Source: an uncultured Oscillospiraceae bacterium (GTDB lineage Bacteria > Bacillota > Clostridia > Oscillospirales > Oscillospiraceae). Taken from it: a stretch of DNA of 64,000 bases. The stretch is from positions 1 to 64,000 of the forward strand of contig CANQYW010000006.1 of assembly GCA_947628185.1 (NCBI GenBank), in the 5' to 3' direction. Made by a program: the position numbers and the translations under genes. The notes beneath the pieces are model-generated. The model saw only the letters and a program-made list of their open reading frames with translations, was not told the origin of the DNA and made no database searches. Numbering within the stretch: the first letter of the stretch is position 1; each line of letters begins with the position of its first letter. Below are positions 17,524-25,441 of the stretch, piece by piece.

Positions 17524-17541
17524 GCGTTAATATTTTAACAA
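17524..17541 (-). promoter_or_regulatory. Rex-type operator upstream of adhE
   Basis: The palindrome GTTAA (17526-17530), four bases, TTAAC (17535-17539), read on the minus strand as TTGTTAA-N4-TTAAC, matches the clostridial Rex consensus TTGTTAA-N4-TTAACAA. It lies about 50 bp before the adhE start. Rex represses adhE when NADH is low in several Clostridia. No rex gene is in the window. Confidence 0.7.
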
Positions 17542-17638
17542 ATCTGGGCCGGGATGTGAATGATCAAAAAGTAAAAAATATATTGGCAATAGCTGAAACG
17601 ATGTATCATACCGCACAAAACGCGCCGGAGAATAGTTT

Positions 17639-17691
17639 ATGCCCCCGCCCGGAGGGGACGGCGCGCCGCCGCCCATCGCGGGGGGAGCATA
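17639..17691 (-). terminator. GC-rich hairpin after ireB, possible terminator
   Basis: TATGC plus CCCCGC near 17639-17649 can pair with GCGGGG and GCATA near 17677-17691. The loop is large and GC-rich and there is no clear T-run, so this is a weak call. It lies just downstream of the ireB stop codon. Confidence 0.4.
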
Positions 17692-17705
17692 GGGACAGTT
17701 TGATT

Positions 17706-17963
17706 TCACTTCCCGTTCTTCTCGAGGTAGCTCACCACCAGCTCGTGCAGGAGCTCATCCCGGTCTATACGGCATATGAGGCTCCGGGCGTTATTGTAGT
17801 TCGTTATATAGGTGGGGTCCTCGGAGAGGATATACCCGACTATCTGATTTATCGGGTCGTAGCCCTTGAGTTTCAGGGAGTCATATACCGAGGAAAGTAT
17901 CTCCCTTGTGCCAAGTTTCCTGTCAACGACGCTGAATTTCCTGGTGAGATCCAAATCATCCAT
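17706..17963 (-). CDS. ireB: IreB family regulatory phosphoprotein (UPF0297)
   Basis: An 85-residue cytosolic protein with the family core KGYDPINQIVGYILSEDPTYI, followed by NNARSLI and a basic-acidic C-terminus. In Enterococcus, IreB is a phosphorylation target of the PASTA kinase IreK and tunes cell-wall stress resistance. In many Clostridia ireB precedes a Holliday junction resolvase gene (yqgF), but not here, where it stands alone. A clean promoter precedes it. Confidence 0.9.
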   Translation of the reverse strand: MDDLDLTRKFSVVDRKLGTREILSSVYDSLKLKGYDPINQIVGYILSEDPTYITNYNNARSLICRIDRDELLHELVVSYLEKNGK

Positions 17964-18041
17964 CCGCTAACCCTCCCTTGCTATGATTTGCCGCGGACTC
18001 GGGTATTATTCCCACAAGATCCGAGGCCGCCGGATAGAACC

Positions 18042-18100
18042 ATTATATCAGAAATTTCCGCGATGTAAAGCAAAAATTACATTTATTACAATTATGTAAT
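18042..18100 (-). promoter_or_regulatory. ireB promoter with upstream palindrome
   Basis: Minus-strand TTTACA (complement of 18064-18069), a 16-bp spacer and TATAAT (complement of 18042-18047). Just upstream of the -35 box lies a perfect inverted repeat, ATTACAT (18076-18082) and ATGTAAT (18094-18100), which may bind a regulator. Confidence 0.6.
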
Positions 18101-18133
18101 CAATTTAACTCCTGGGTCCATACTATCTAAAAA

Positions 18134-18859
18134 TCATACCACCCGGCCCTCACGGACTCTGAAGACGATGTAGTCCGCCCTGTTGATCACCGCGGCGGCC
18201 CCCAGGCGAAAGGCGGGAATGAGGGGGAAGGGCTTGGAGGGGGAGTAGGGGAAGGCTAAGAGCGTGTCCCCGCCCTCCCGGCGGCAGAGGACATCCGCCG
18301 CTCCCGCGGAGCACTCCCGGAGCACCGGGTCCTCAAAGTGGCGCCCCGGGTCCGGCTCCGGCGCCCACTCGCCGGGAACGGGCGGGGCTGGTTTATCCTC
18401 CGGCTCGGGGGCGGGCTCCTCCTCGGGCTCAGGGGCCGGCGCCGGCTCCTCTGTGTGGGCCGGTTCCATCACCGGCGCAGCCTCCGGCTCCGGCTCGGGC
18501 TCCGTCTCCGGGGGCGTCTCCGGCGGCGCCTCTTTGGGGACGGGCTCGGAACTTTTGAGGGACAGGGCGGAGTAGTCCTCCGAGACATCCGTGAGGACGA
18601 ATTTTATCTCCCCCGTGAGGTCCGCCCCGCCCATGGCGGCCCGGGAGAGCCGCCGGTAGAGGTACGCCTCACCGTCCCTGGGGGCCGGTATGCCCACGGA
18701 CAGCGCGCCCGCCGGGCGGAGCATCAAGAGGCGCATGGGCGAGGTACACATGGGGCCGATGTACTCGAATGCGGTCACGAGGCCGCTCCTGCGTGCCGTC
18801 ACCGTCCCCCGGCTCTCGCCGGAGAGGAGGGTGACTTCAAATTTCATCTCGTTATCCAA
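18134..18859 (-). CDS. unknown protein with Pro/Glu-rich linker
   Basis: A 241-residue protein with two compact ends joined by a linker. Residues 1 to about 105 form a beta-rich region, about 110-165 are Pro/Glu repeats (PEPEPE-type), and about 170-241 form a second small domain. No signal peptide or membrane helix is evident and no family was recognised. The start is a TTG (complement of 18857-18859) preceded by GGGAG; an ATG four codons in (18847) is the alternative. It is the distal gene of the cluster running from nnrD, but a terminator separates it. Confidence 0.6.
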   Translation of the reverse strand: MDNEMKFEVTLLSGESRGTVTARRSGLVTAFEYIGPMCTSPMRLLMLRPAGALSVGIPAPRDGEAYLYRRLSRAAMGGADLTGEIKFVLTDVSEDYSALSLKSSEPVPKEAPPETPPETEPEPEPEAAPVMEPAHTEEPAPAPEPEEEPAPEPEDKPAPPVPGEWAPEPDPGRHFEDPVLRECSAGAADVLCRREGGDTLLAFPYSPSKPFPLIPAFRLGAAAVINRADYIVFRVREGRVV

Positions 18860-18913
18860 ATGATCACTCCCAATGATTTATGGTGTCAGGGCGGCGCGCC
18901 GGAGAATAGAAAA

Positions 18914-18943
18914 TGCCCGGACAGTTAAGCCTATGTCCGGGCA
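18914..18943 (-). terminator. terminator after the anchored protein gene 18977-19504
   Basis: Perfect 10-bp stem TGCCCGGACA (18914-18923) with TGTCCGGGCA (18934-18943). On the minus strand it is followed by TTTTCTATT. Confidence 0.9.
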
Positions 18944-18976
18944 TCGTCGTTTATTCGGGAATTATTTGCAAGAGGT

Positions 18977-19504
18977 TCAGGCCACGGTGTAGCTCCCGCG
19001 GATGAGCACCTTGACGGTGGAGGCGTTGGCCGTTATGCCGTTGCCCTCGATGGTCACCATGTACATGTGGTTCGTGGTGAGGGAGACGCCGGAGGCCGTG
19101 ACGCTCCCGCCGCCGGTCTCGTCAATGAGCCTGGGGCTGTTGGAGCCGTAGGAGGAGGCGGAGCCCACCCGGAGCATTATCTCGGTGCCCACGGAGCAGG
19201 TTACGGTCTGCCCACGGGAGAGTGTCACCACCTTGAACTCCGCCGGGGTGACGGTGGAGACGTCCGTGTCCACATCGTCTATGGCCTCGTCGAATTTGTC
19301 CTCCAGCTCCCGGGCCTTGGCGTCGATGGCGGCGGAGACCTTGCCCTCGATCTGGGGCGATAGCGTCTCGTTTAAGTAGCTGAGAGTCACCAGCGGGTCG
19401 GACTCCGTGCCGTAGTTCGTGACGGCCAGGGTCGTGAGCCCGGAGATCAGCGCGACTGCCACCAGCACCGCGAGAGCTATGACGAACTTCTTGCCTTTTG
19501 TCAT
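18977..19504 (-). CDS. membrane-anchored exported protein, unknown function
   Basis: A 175-residue protein with one N-terminal hydrophobic helix (about residues 6-28) that acts as signal anchor. It is followed by an acidic, probably coiled region around DAKARELEDKFDEAIDDV, then a beta-rich C-terminal domain. The domain pattern (SRGQTVTCSVGTEIMLRVG) resembles exported proteins of spore-forming Clostridia, but no named family was assigned. The start at 19504 follows GAGGAGG. It lies 97 bp after mazF on the same strand and ends at a strong terminator. Confidence 0.7.
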   Translation of the reverse strand: MTKGKKFVIALAVLVAVALISGLTTLAVTNYGTESDPLVTLSYLNETLSPQIEGKVSAAIDAKARELEDKFDEAIDDVDTDVSTVTPAEFKVVTLSRGQTVTCSVGTEIMLRVGSASSYGSNSPRLIDETGGGSVTASGVSLTTNHMYMVTIEGNGITANASTVKVLIRGSYTVA

Positions 19505-19601
19505 TTGTATGTACCTCCTCGTATGTACGTGCCGGCGGCCCCGGGGGACTCCGCGCCGGGCGGCGCGATCCCCGGGGCCATGACCCGCTTTAGAGCGGCG
19601 G

Positions 19602-19955
19602 CTAATTATTGAGGCCAAAGCTCACGGCTATGGCGTTGTCCACCTTTGTCATGAGCTCGTCGTCCACCCGGCCCATGCGCTCCTTGAGGCGCTTTTTGTC
19701 GATGGTGCGTATTTGCTCCAAGAGCACCACGGAGTCCTTGGTGAGACCGAAGGACCTGGCGGAAAGTTCGATGTGGGTCGGCAGACGGGCCTTGCCTATC
19801 TGCGAGGTTATAGCCGCCGCTATGACTGTCGGGCTGTGCTTATTTCCGGTGTCGTTCTGGACGATCAGCACCGGACGCATGCCTCCCTGTTCGCTCCCGA
19901 CTACGGGGCTCAGGTCGGCGTAATAGATGTCTCCACGTTTCACTGGCGCAGGCAC
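19602..19955 (-). CDS. mazF: MazF/EndoA-type mRNA interferase
   Basis: A 117-residue toxin closely resembling Bacillus EndoA. It has [20 protein letters not shown] at the start (including the catalytic arginine), [11 protein letters not shown] in the middle, and [15 protein letters not shown] near the end. EndoA cleaves single-stranded mRNA at short motifs such as UACAU. The start codon is GTG. In Bacillus the antitoxin gene sits directly upstream, but here the 145 bp between alr and mazF hold no antitoxin frame. The toxin is either orphan or paired with a distant gene. Confidence 0.93.
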   Translation of the reverse strand: MPAPVKRGDIYYADLSPVVGSEQGGMRPVLIVQNDTGNKHSPTVIAAAITSQIGKARLPTHIELSARSFGLTKDSVVLLEQIRTIDKKRLKERMGRVDDELMTKVDNAIAVSFGLNN

Positions 19956-20100
19956 AAAACTTCACTCTCCGACGAATTATTCGTCCGGCAACTTCATATG
20001 TAACCGGGCTGATATAATTCTCTCACAAAGCGGCGCAAATTATACCGGGGGGAAGAAATTCACGCCCCCAGTCCAGTTTATGCCGGGTCAGCGCTGGCCG

Positions 20101-21237
20101 TCACTTGATTTTTGACGGGGCGTAGACCCTGGGGACACGTTTTGAGACGGAGCAGAGGAGTTCATAGGGTATCGTGCCGGCGGTGCGGGCGAGCTCCTCG
20201 ACGCTGGCGTGTTCGCCGAAGATCTCGATAAGGCTCTCAAGATTTACATCCGGCAGATCAGTTAAGTCGATCATGCACATGTCCATGCAGATCCTGCCCC
20301 GCTGGGGGGCCATCCCAGAGGCGGTGGCGAAGGAACAGCGGTTGGAGAGGGAGCGCATGAGCCCGTCGGCGTAGCCTATAGGTATGACGCCCATCCTGGT
20401 GCGGCGGGGCGTTGTGAACACGCCGCCGTAGCTCACGGGCAGGCCCTCGTCGATGTACTTTATGGTGCTGACATGGGTCATGAGGCTCATGCAGGGCCGG
20501 AGGCCCAGCTTGCCGCCGTCCCCGTAGCCGTAGAGGAGGAGTCCCGGTCGAACCATGTCGAGACACATCCCCTCATAGTTTACCACAGCGCCGGAATTTG
20601 CGCAATGGCGTATTTTAAAATTTACGCCGCCTTTTTTTGACACACACTCAATTACCCTCATAAAGAGCTCAAACTGCCCCAGGGTGAAGGCTCTGGCGTC
20701 CTCGCCCTCCTCGTCGGAGAGGGCGAAGTGGGTGTAGATCCCCTCGGGGTCGAGGCCGGGGAGGGTGCAGGCGCTTATTATGTTCTCCACCCCCAGGTCG
20801 AAGTGGCCCCCGGCGCAGAGGAACCCCAGCCGCGACATGCCGGTGTCCACCTTTATGTGGACCCGCAGCGTGCCGCCCAGGGCCGCGGCCACCTTGGAGT
20901 ACTCCCGGGCCTTGGCCTCGCAGGTGACGGTCTGGGTGAGGTCCCGGGCTATGAGCTCCCCGGTGTACTCCCAGGGGGTGTGGCCCAGGATGAGTATAGG
21001 CGTTCCTATTCCCGCCTCCCGGAGCTCCACCGCCTCATCTAAGCAGGACACCGCCAGATACTCCGCCCCCAGGGCCTCCAGCCGTTTTGAGACGGCCACC
21101 GCCCCGTGGCCGTAGGCGTCCGCTTTCACGACGCCCAGGAACTTGCAGCCCTCCGGCAGCCGCGCCCGGATGGCCCTATAATTGTGCTCAATGTTCTCAA
21201 GGCTTATCTCAGCCCATGTCCTCTTTCGCAGATCCAT
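20101..21237 (-). CDS. alr: alanine racemase
   Basis: A 378-residue PLP enzyme that makes D-alanine for peptidoglycan. The PLP lysine is K38 in GVVKADAYGHG. The second catalytic residue, a tyrosine, is in VSYGGVF in the C-terminal half. RICMDMCMIDLTD is the conserved C-terminal barrel motif. It follows a lipoprotein gene by 10 bp and precedes mazF, the usual clostridial and Bacillus gene order. Confidence 0.96.
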   Translation of the reverse strand: MDLRKRTWAEISLENIEHNYRAIRARLPEGCKFLGVVKADAYGHGAVAVSKRLEALGAEYLAVSCLDEAVELREAGIGTPILILGHTPWEYTGELIARDLTQTVTCEAKAREYSKVAAALGGTLRVHIKVDTGMSRLGFLCAGGHFDLGVENIISACTLPGLDPEGIYTHFALSDEEGEDARAFTLGQFELFMRVIECVSKKGGVNFKIRHCANSGAVVNYEGMCLDMVRPGLLLYGYGDGGKLGLRPCMSLMTHVSTIKYIDEGLPVSYGGVFTTPRRTRMGVIPIGYADGLMRSLSNRCSFATASGMAPQRGRICMDMCMIDLTDLPDVNLESLIEIFGEHASVEELARTAGTIPYELLCSVSKRVPRVYAPSKIK

Positions 21238-21247
21238 TATATTTACC

Positions 21248-21817
21248 TCAATCTATCTTAAAGTCGTAAAAGTCGCACATTATTACGGCCGCGCCGTCAA
21301 AATATATTTCCGCTCTCAGCGGCAGGGCGGACTTCTCCGAGAACCAGGTCCGCAGGTCCACCTCGTCGCTGACCCGAAAGCGGGCGGCGACGCACTCCTC
21401 GCCGTCAAAGCTCTCCCGCACCGCCTCGGTGATGGACCCGTCGCTCCAGGCACCCAGGAGCACCGGCAGGGCGTCCACGGGGGATAATCCCTCCGGCAGT
21501 ATCTCGCCGGTGAAGACCTCCACGCCGTCGTACTCAAGGCTGGCGGCACCGTCTCTCAGCATTATCCGCACGCCGGAGATGGAGTCCGGCGAGTCCACGG
21601 TCATGACGCCGCTCTGGGCGTCCCCCTCGTACCTCAGGGAGTAGTCGTAGACCCTCTCGCCGTAGTCGGCGGTCATATCGAGTGTGAAGGCCATCCCGGC
21701 GGCGCTTTTAAAGTCCTCCTCTATGGCCCTGGCCCGCTCCAGGGGCGTGGGCCCGCCGGAGCAGGAGGAGAGCGCCAATAGCGCCGCGGAGGCGGCAATT
21801 ATCCCCGAAAATCGCAT
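21248..21817 (-). CDS. putative lipoprotein (LolA/LppX-like fold possible)
   Basis: A 189-residue protein with a signal peptide ending in the lipobox LSSC (cysteine near residue 19), so it should be anchored to the outer face of the membrane. The remainder is beta-rich and may form a half-barrel like LolA/LppX, judged only by the strand pattern. It sits between nnrD (9 bp) and alr (10 bp). This conserved context suggests cell-envelope work, but the function is unknown. Confidence 0.78.
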   Translation of the reverse strand: MRFSGIIAASAALLALSSCSGGPTPLERARAIEEDFKSAAGMAFTLDMTADYGERVYDYSLRYEGDAQSGVMTVDSPDSISGVRIMLRDGAASLEYDGVEVFTGEILPEGLSPVDALPVLLGAWSDGSITEAVRESFDGEECVAARFRVSDEVDLRTWFSEKSALPLRAEIYFDGAAVIMCDFYDFKID

Positions 21818-21826
21818 TATTTCCCG

Positions 21827-22660
21827 TCACCTCATGATAGATTTAAGAGCGTCTATCATGTCCGTGGGTGTCATGGCGTACTGCCCGAAACGCTCCGCGC
21901 AGAGGTCCCCCGCCGCGCCGTGGAGACACACCGCCCAGGGTACAGCCTCCTCGAGGGGCAGTCCCTGGCCCAGAAGAGAGAGGATCATCCCCGCCAGCAC
22001 GTCCCCGCTGCCGCCGGTGGCCATCCCCGGGTTGCCGGTGGTGTTCACGAAAGTCCTGCCGCCGGGCATGGCGGTCACCGTCCGGTGGCCCTTTAGGACC
22101 AGCGTCACATTGTGCTGGGAGGCGAAGTCCGCCGCCGCCCGGAGCCGGCCCTTTGCGGGCAGATCCCCTGAGAGCCGGGCAAACTCCCCCTCGTGGGGCG
22201 TCATCACCACGGGACACGATAGCTTATCCAATATATCTATATGACGGGCGACGTGGGTTATGCCGTCGGCGTCTATTATTGTTGGCGCCCGGGAGGCAGC
22301 GAGCACCGAGAGGGTCAGCTCCTCCGCAAAGGGCGTGAGCCCGAGGCCGGGACCCAGAAGCAGGACATCGCACCCCCGCAGCCGCTCCAATGCCGCCACG
22401 GCGGCGGCCTTGGCGTCACCGGGGAGGGGGAACACCATGGCCTCGTCATTTTTGACGGCCTCTATGGCGTAGATGTCCTCCGGCACCATGAGGAACACAA
22501 GGCCCGCGCCGGATCTGACGGCGGCCCTCGCCGCGAATGTTGGCGCGCCGGTGAACCCCACCGACCCCGCGAGGATGAGCACCCGGCCAAAGTCGCCCTT
22601 GTGGGCCTCCTCCCGGCGGCGCGGGAGACGCACATCCTGAAGACGGACCTCCGAAACCAC
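21827..22660 (-). CDS. nnrD: ADP-dependent (S)-NAD(P)H-hydrate dehydratase
   Basis: A 277-residue ribokinase-fold enzyme that repairs hydrated NADH and NADPH. The motif NPGMATGGSGDVLAGM near residue 210-225 binds nucleotide and carries the catalytic aspartate. GDFGRVLILAGS near the N-terminus is the other family signature. The usual fused or separate epimerase (NnrE) is not present in the window. The start codon is GTG with a GGGGGTGAT sequence before it. It heads the nnrD-lipoprotein-alr-mazF cluster. Confidence 0.9.
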   Translation of the reverse strand: MVSEVRLQDVRLPRRREEAHKGDFGRVLILAGSVGFTGAPTFAARAAVRSGAGLVFLMVPEDIYAIEAVKNDEAMVFPLPGDAKAAAVAALERLRGCDVLLLGPGLGLTPFAEELTLSVLAASRAPTIIDADGITHVARHIDILDKLSCPVVMTPHEGEFARLSGDLPAKGRLRAAADFASQHNVTLVLKGHRTVTAMPGGRTFVNTTGNPGMATGGSGDVLAGMILSLLGQGLPLEEAVPWAVCLHGAAGDLCAERFGQYAMTPTDMIDALKSIMR

Positions 22661-22771
22661 CCCATCACCCCCGATCTACAAAATACCACGTTAATATTAT
22701 CACATTTTGCACTTTAGGTAAATATATTTTGGCTTTTCCGACGCCGTCTCCTAAAATATTTCAAAAACCCC

Positions 22772-22806
22772 TTGACAGGAGCGGGAAAGTATGTTAAATT
22801 ATTAAC
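22772..22806 (+). promoter_or_regulatory. promoter of the riboswitch-flotillin unit, with a GTTAA-N4-TTAAC palindrome
   Basis: TTGACA at 22772-22777 and a -10 box around 22794-22800 (TTAAAT or TAAATT) with 16-17 bp between. Overlapping the -10 box and start point is a perfect palindrome, GTTAA (22793-22797), ATTA, TTAAC (22802-22806). Its core matches the adhE Rex box. Confidence 0.6.
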
Positions 22807-22934
22807 ACAAACAGGGAGTAGTCGTCCGGGGGGACCCGGATGCGCGTCGCCGTCAGGACGGCCTTTGGCCCGGCGGCGCGGGATCTGACGATCAGACGAG
22901 ACGTTTGCGGCGTTTTGCCGTGAGCGTCTTTTTT
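22807..22934 (+). promoter_or_regulatory. yybP-ykoY (manganese) riboswitch
   Basis: A four-way-junction RNA element. P1 pairs CAAAC (22808-22812) with GTTTG (22903-22907). The hallmark AGGGAGTAG follows P1 at 22813-22821. P2 is TCCGGG/CCCGGA (22825-22830 with 22835-22840). P3 is CGCG-t-CGCCG/CGGCG-g-CGCG (22843-22852 with 22871-22880), with the conserved CGTCA at its inner loop. P4 is TCTGA/TCAGA (22884-22888 with 22892-22896). The 3' strand ends in ACGAGAC, as expected. Members bind Mn2+ where the two conserved loops meet. The downstream gene is a flotillin. Confidence 0.88.
22900..22934 (+). terminator. expression-platform terminator of the manganese riboswitch
   Basis: GACGTTTGCGGC (22900-22911) pairs with GCCGTGAGCGTC (22917-22928), allowing G-U pairs, followed by TTTTTT (22929-22934). 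Its 5' arm uses the same bases that close P1, so terminator and ligand-bound P1 exclude each other. This predicts a switch that turns expression on when manganese binds. Confidence 0.87.
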
Positions 22935-22975
22935 ATTCCCTGGGAGTGAAAAAATATTTTTGAGGAGGAAAAGTC

Positions 22976-24391
22976 ATGCCAAACATCAACATCCCAATAG
23001 GGGCCATCGTCTCCGCGGTGGCGGCGGCGCTGGTCATCGTACTTCTGGTGATGGGGTACTTGAAAGCGCCCCCGGACACGGCCTACATAATCTCGGGCCT
23101 TGGCAAGAAACGCATACTCATCGGCAGGGCGGGGTGGAGGATACCCTTCTTTGAGAGGGTGGATAAGCTCTCCCTTCGGGTGATGCAGGTGGACGTTAAG
23201 ACGAGCGAGGCCGTCCCCACCAACGAGTTCATTAACGTCACCGTGGACGGCGTGGCGAACATCAAGATATCCTCGGACCCCGAGCTCTTAAAGAAGGCCT
23301 CGGAGTCGCTCCTCGGCATGAGCCGCCAGGAGCTCATATCCCTTGTCACCCAGGTGCTGGAGGGCAACATGCGGGAGATCGTGGGCTCCGTGGGCCTTAA
23401 AGAGATGGTCCAGGACCGCCAGGGCGTGGCCAAGAAGATCACCGAGAACGTGGTGCCCGACATGCAGAAACTGGGTATCGAGGTGGTGAACTTCAACATC
23501 CAGAACTTCAAGGACGGCGCCGGGACCATCGAGAACATGGGCATAGACAACGTGGAGCAGATACGCAAGAACGCCCAGATCGCCAAGGCCAACGCCCAGA
23601 GGGACATCGCCATCGCCAACTCCAACGCGGAGCAGGAGGCCAACGCCGTCAAGGTCCAGGCGGAGAAGATGATAGCGGAGCAGAACGCGGAGCTGGCCGT
23701 CCAGCAGGCGGAGATGCGCGTCCGGGCCGACACCAAGCGCGCGGAGGCCGACGCCGCCTACTCCATCCAGCAGGAGGAACAGCGCAAGACCATCGAGGTC
23801 ACCCGCGCCAACGCCGACATCGCCCGCCGCGAGAAGGAGGCGGAGCTGGCGGAGAAGGAGATCGCCCTCAAGGAGCGCAAACTCGACGCGGACATCCGCA
23901 AACAGGCCGACGCCATGAAGTACGAGGCGGAGAAGAAGGCGGAGGCGGAGCTCATACGCCGCCAGCGTGAGGCGGACGCCCAGCGCTATGAGGCGGAGCA
24001 GCAGGCGGAGGCCAGGCGCGCCGAGGCGGAGGCCCTTCGCTACGCCATGGAGCAGGAGGCCGAGGGTATCCGCGCCAAGGGCATAGCGGAGGCGGAGGCC
24101 ATAGAGAAGAAGGCGGAGGCCCAGCGGAAGATGGGCGAGGCGTCCATACTTGAGATGTACCTCAACGCCCTCCCCCTGGTGGTGGGCAACGCCGCAGCGC
24201 CTCTGGCGCAGACGGACAAGATCGTCATGTACGGCGACGGCAACTCCACAAAGCTCGTCCGGGACGTGATGGCCAGCGCCAACCAGATAATCGACGGCGT
24301 GAAGGAGTCCACCGGCATAGACCTCCAGGCGCTCCTGGCGGGCATAATAGGCGGCCGCGCCGCGGCAGCCGAGGAAAGCAAAGCAGAATGA
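22976..24391 (+). CDS. floT: flotillin family protein (SPFH domain)
   Basis: A 471-residue membrane-associated scaffold. One hydrophobic segment lies at about residues 10-30, then an SPFH domain (about 35-200) with the GLGKKRILIGRAGWRIPFFE entry, then a long Ala/Glu coiled coil (about 200-390) rich in EAEA-type repeats. A short hydrophobic tail follows. Flotillins oligomerise at the inner membrane face and organise membrane microdomains. No NfeD partner gene adjoins it. Translation starts after TGAGGAGG. The 5' leader carries a manganese riboswitch, which is unusual for this family. Confidence 0.93.
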   Translation: MPNINIPIGAIVSAVAAALVIVLLVMGYLKAPPDTAYIISGLGKKRILIGRAGWRIPFFERVDKLSLRVMQVDVKTSEAVPTNEFINVTVDGVANIKISSDPELLKKASESLLGMSRQELISLVTQVLEGNMREIVGSVGLKEMVQDRQGVAKKITENVVPDMQKLGIEVVNFNIQNFKDGAGTIENMGIDNVEQIRKNAQIAKANAQRDIAIANSNAEQEANAVKVQAEKMIAEQNAELAVQQAEMRVRADTKRAEADAAYSIQQEEQRKTIEVTRANADIARREKEAELAEKEIALKERKLDADIRKQADAMKYEAEKKAEAELIRRQREADAQRYEAEQQAEARRAEAEALRYAMEQEAEGIRAKGIAEAEAIEKKAEAQRKMGEASILEMYLNALPLVVGNAAAPLAQTDKIVMYGDGNSTKLVRDVMASANQIIDGVKESTGIDLQALLAGIIGGRAAAAEESKAE

Positions 24392-24402
24392 GCATATATG
24401 AG

Positions 24403-24429
24403 ACGGAGCCGTGTTTGCCGCGGCTCCGT
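24403..24429 (+). terminator. flotillin gene terminator
   Basis: ACGGAGCCG (24403-24411) pairs with CGGCTCCGT (24421-24429), followed by TTTC. It lies directly after the flotillin stop codon. Confidence 0.75.
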
Positions 24430-24483
24430 TTCAGTGCGACGCGGCTCCGTCTCAGTGCGACAGTTGCTCCGTCTCAGTGCGAC
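24423..24483. repeat. three tandem copies of an 18-bp sequence
   Basis: GCTCCGTyTCAGTGCGAC occurs at 24423-24440, 24444-24461 and 24466-24483, spaced 21-22 bp. The first copy overlaps the right arm of the flotillin terminator. This looks like slippage duplication of the terminator end. Confidence 0.8.
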
Positions 24484-24490
24484 AGTTAGC

Positions 24491-24519
24491 TTGACTTTGT
24501 TGGGGTATAGTGGTATGCT
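24491..24519 (+). promoter_or_regulatory. promoter of the methyltransferase gene
   Basis: TTGACT (24491-24496), a 17-bp spacer and TATGCT (24514-24519). The expected RNA start near 24526 rules out an ATG at 24523 and supports a start at 24553. Confidence 0.65.
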
Positions 24520-24552
24520 AAGATGTCACAGTATGTAAGCGGGGTATTTTTT

Positions 24553-25410
24553 ATGTGGGTTGCTGACAAGTGGAAGGACTACGAGCTCATCGACGCCTCC
24601 GGCGGGGAGCGGCTTGAGCGGTGGGGACGGGAGATACTCATCCGCCCCGACCCCCAGGTCATATGGGACACCCCCCGGCGGGACCCCAGGTGGAGAGGGG
24701 CCGACGCCCGTTACCGCCGTTCCTCCACAGGCGGGGGCGGCTGGGACAAGCGGGACGTGCCGGAGAGTTGGCAGATCCGCTACGGCTCTATGACCTTCAA
24801 CGTGAAACCCATGAACTTCAAGCACACCGGGATATTCCCGGAGCAGGCGGCCAACTGGGACTACGCCATGGCGAAGATCCGGGGGGCCGGGAGGCCCATC
24901 TCGCTCCTGAACCTCTTCGCCTACACCGGCGCCGCCACGGTGGCGGCGCTGACCGCCGGCGCCAGCGTCTGCCATGTGGACGCCGCCCGGGGGATGGTGC
25001 AGTGGGCCAAGGAGAACGCGGAGAGCTCCGGCGTCGCCGGGCGCCCCGTGCGGTGGATAGTTGACGACTGCGCCAAGTTCGTAGAGCGGGAGATACGCCG
25101 TGGACACAAGTACGACGCCATAATAATGGACCCGCCCAGCTATGGCAGGGGCCCCTCGGGCGAGGTCTGGAAACTTGAGACGAACCTCATGCCCTTCCTG
25201 CGGCTTTGCGCCGGGGTCCTCGGCGAAAGGCCCCTTTTCGTCATAATAAACTCCTACACCACTGGCCTTTCGGCCTCCACGCTCACCTACGTGGCGGAGA
25301 CGGCCTTCGGGGGCCGGGGGGGACGGGCGGAGAGCCAGGAGCTGGGCATACCGGTGGCCGCCACGGGCCTCCCGCTGCCCTGCGGGGCCGCCTGTAGGAT
25401 GGAGTTTTGA
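24553..25410 (+). CDS. class I SAM-dependent RNA methyltransferase (RlmI/RlmK-type, COG1092)
   Basis: A 285-residue methyltransferase. The SAM-binding motif LNLFAYTGAATVAAL lies near residues 116-130, followed by the acidic HVDAARGM. The catalytic motif IIMDPPSYGRGP is near residues 190-205. This pattern matches YccW/RlmI-like rRNA cytosine-5 methyltransferases. The PUA domain of RlmI is absent, so the target is not certain. The start was chosen from the promoter position. Confidence 0.85.
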   Translation: MWVADKWKDYELIDASGGERLERWGREILIRPDPQVIWDTPRRDPRWRGADARYRRSSTGGGGWDKRDVPESWQIRYGSMTFNVKPMNFKHTGIFPEQAANWDYAMAKIRGAGRPISLLNLFAYTGAATVAALTAGASVCHVDAARGMVQWAKENAESSGVAGRPVRWIVDDCAKFVEREIRRGHKYDAIIMDPPSYGRGPSGEVWKLETNLMPFLRLCAGVLGERPLFVIINSYTTGLSASTLTYVAETAFGGRGGRAESQELGIPVAATGLPLPCGAACRMEF

Positions 25411-25441
25411 CACCAGATATCACAATGATTGGAACTTCGAT

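Noticed and set aside
24423-24483. CRISPR-like array of three repeats
   Set aside because: The intervals are only 3-4 bases and there are no spacers or cas genes; it is a simple tandem duplication.
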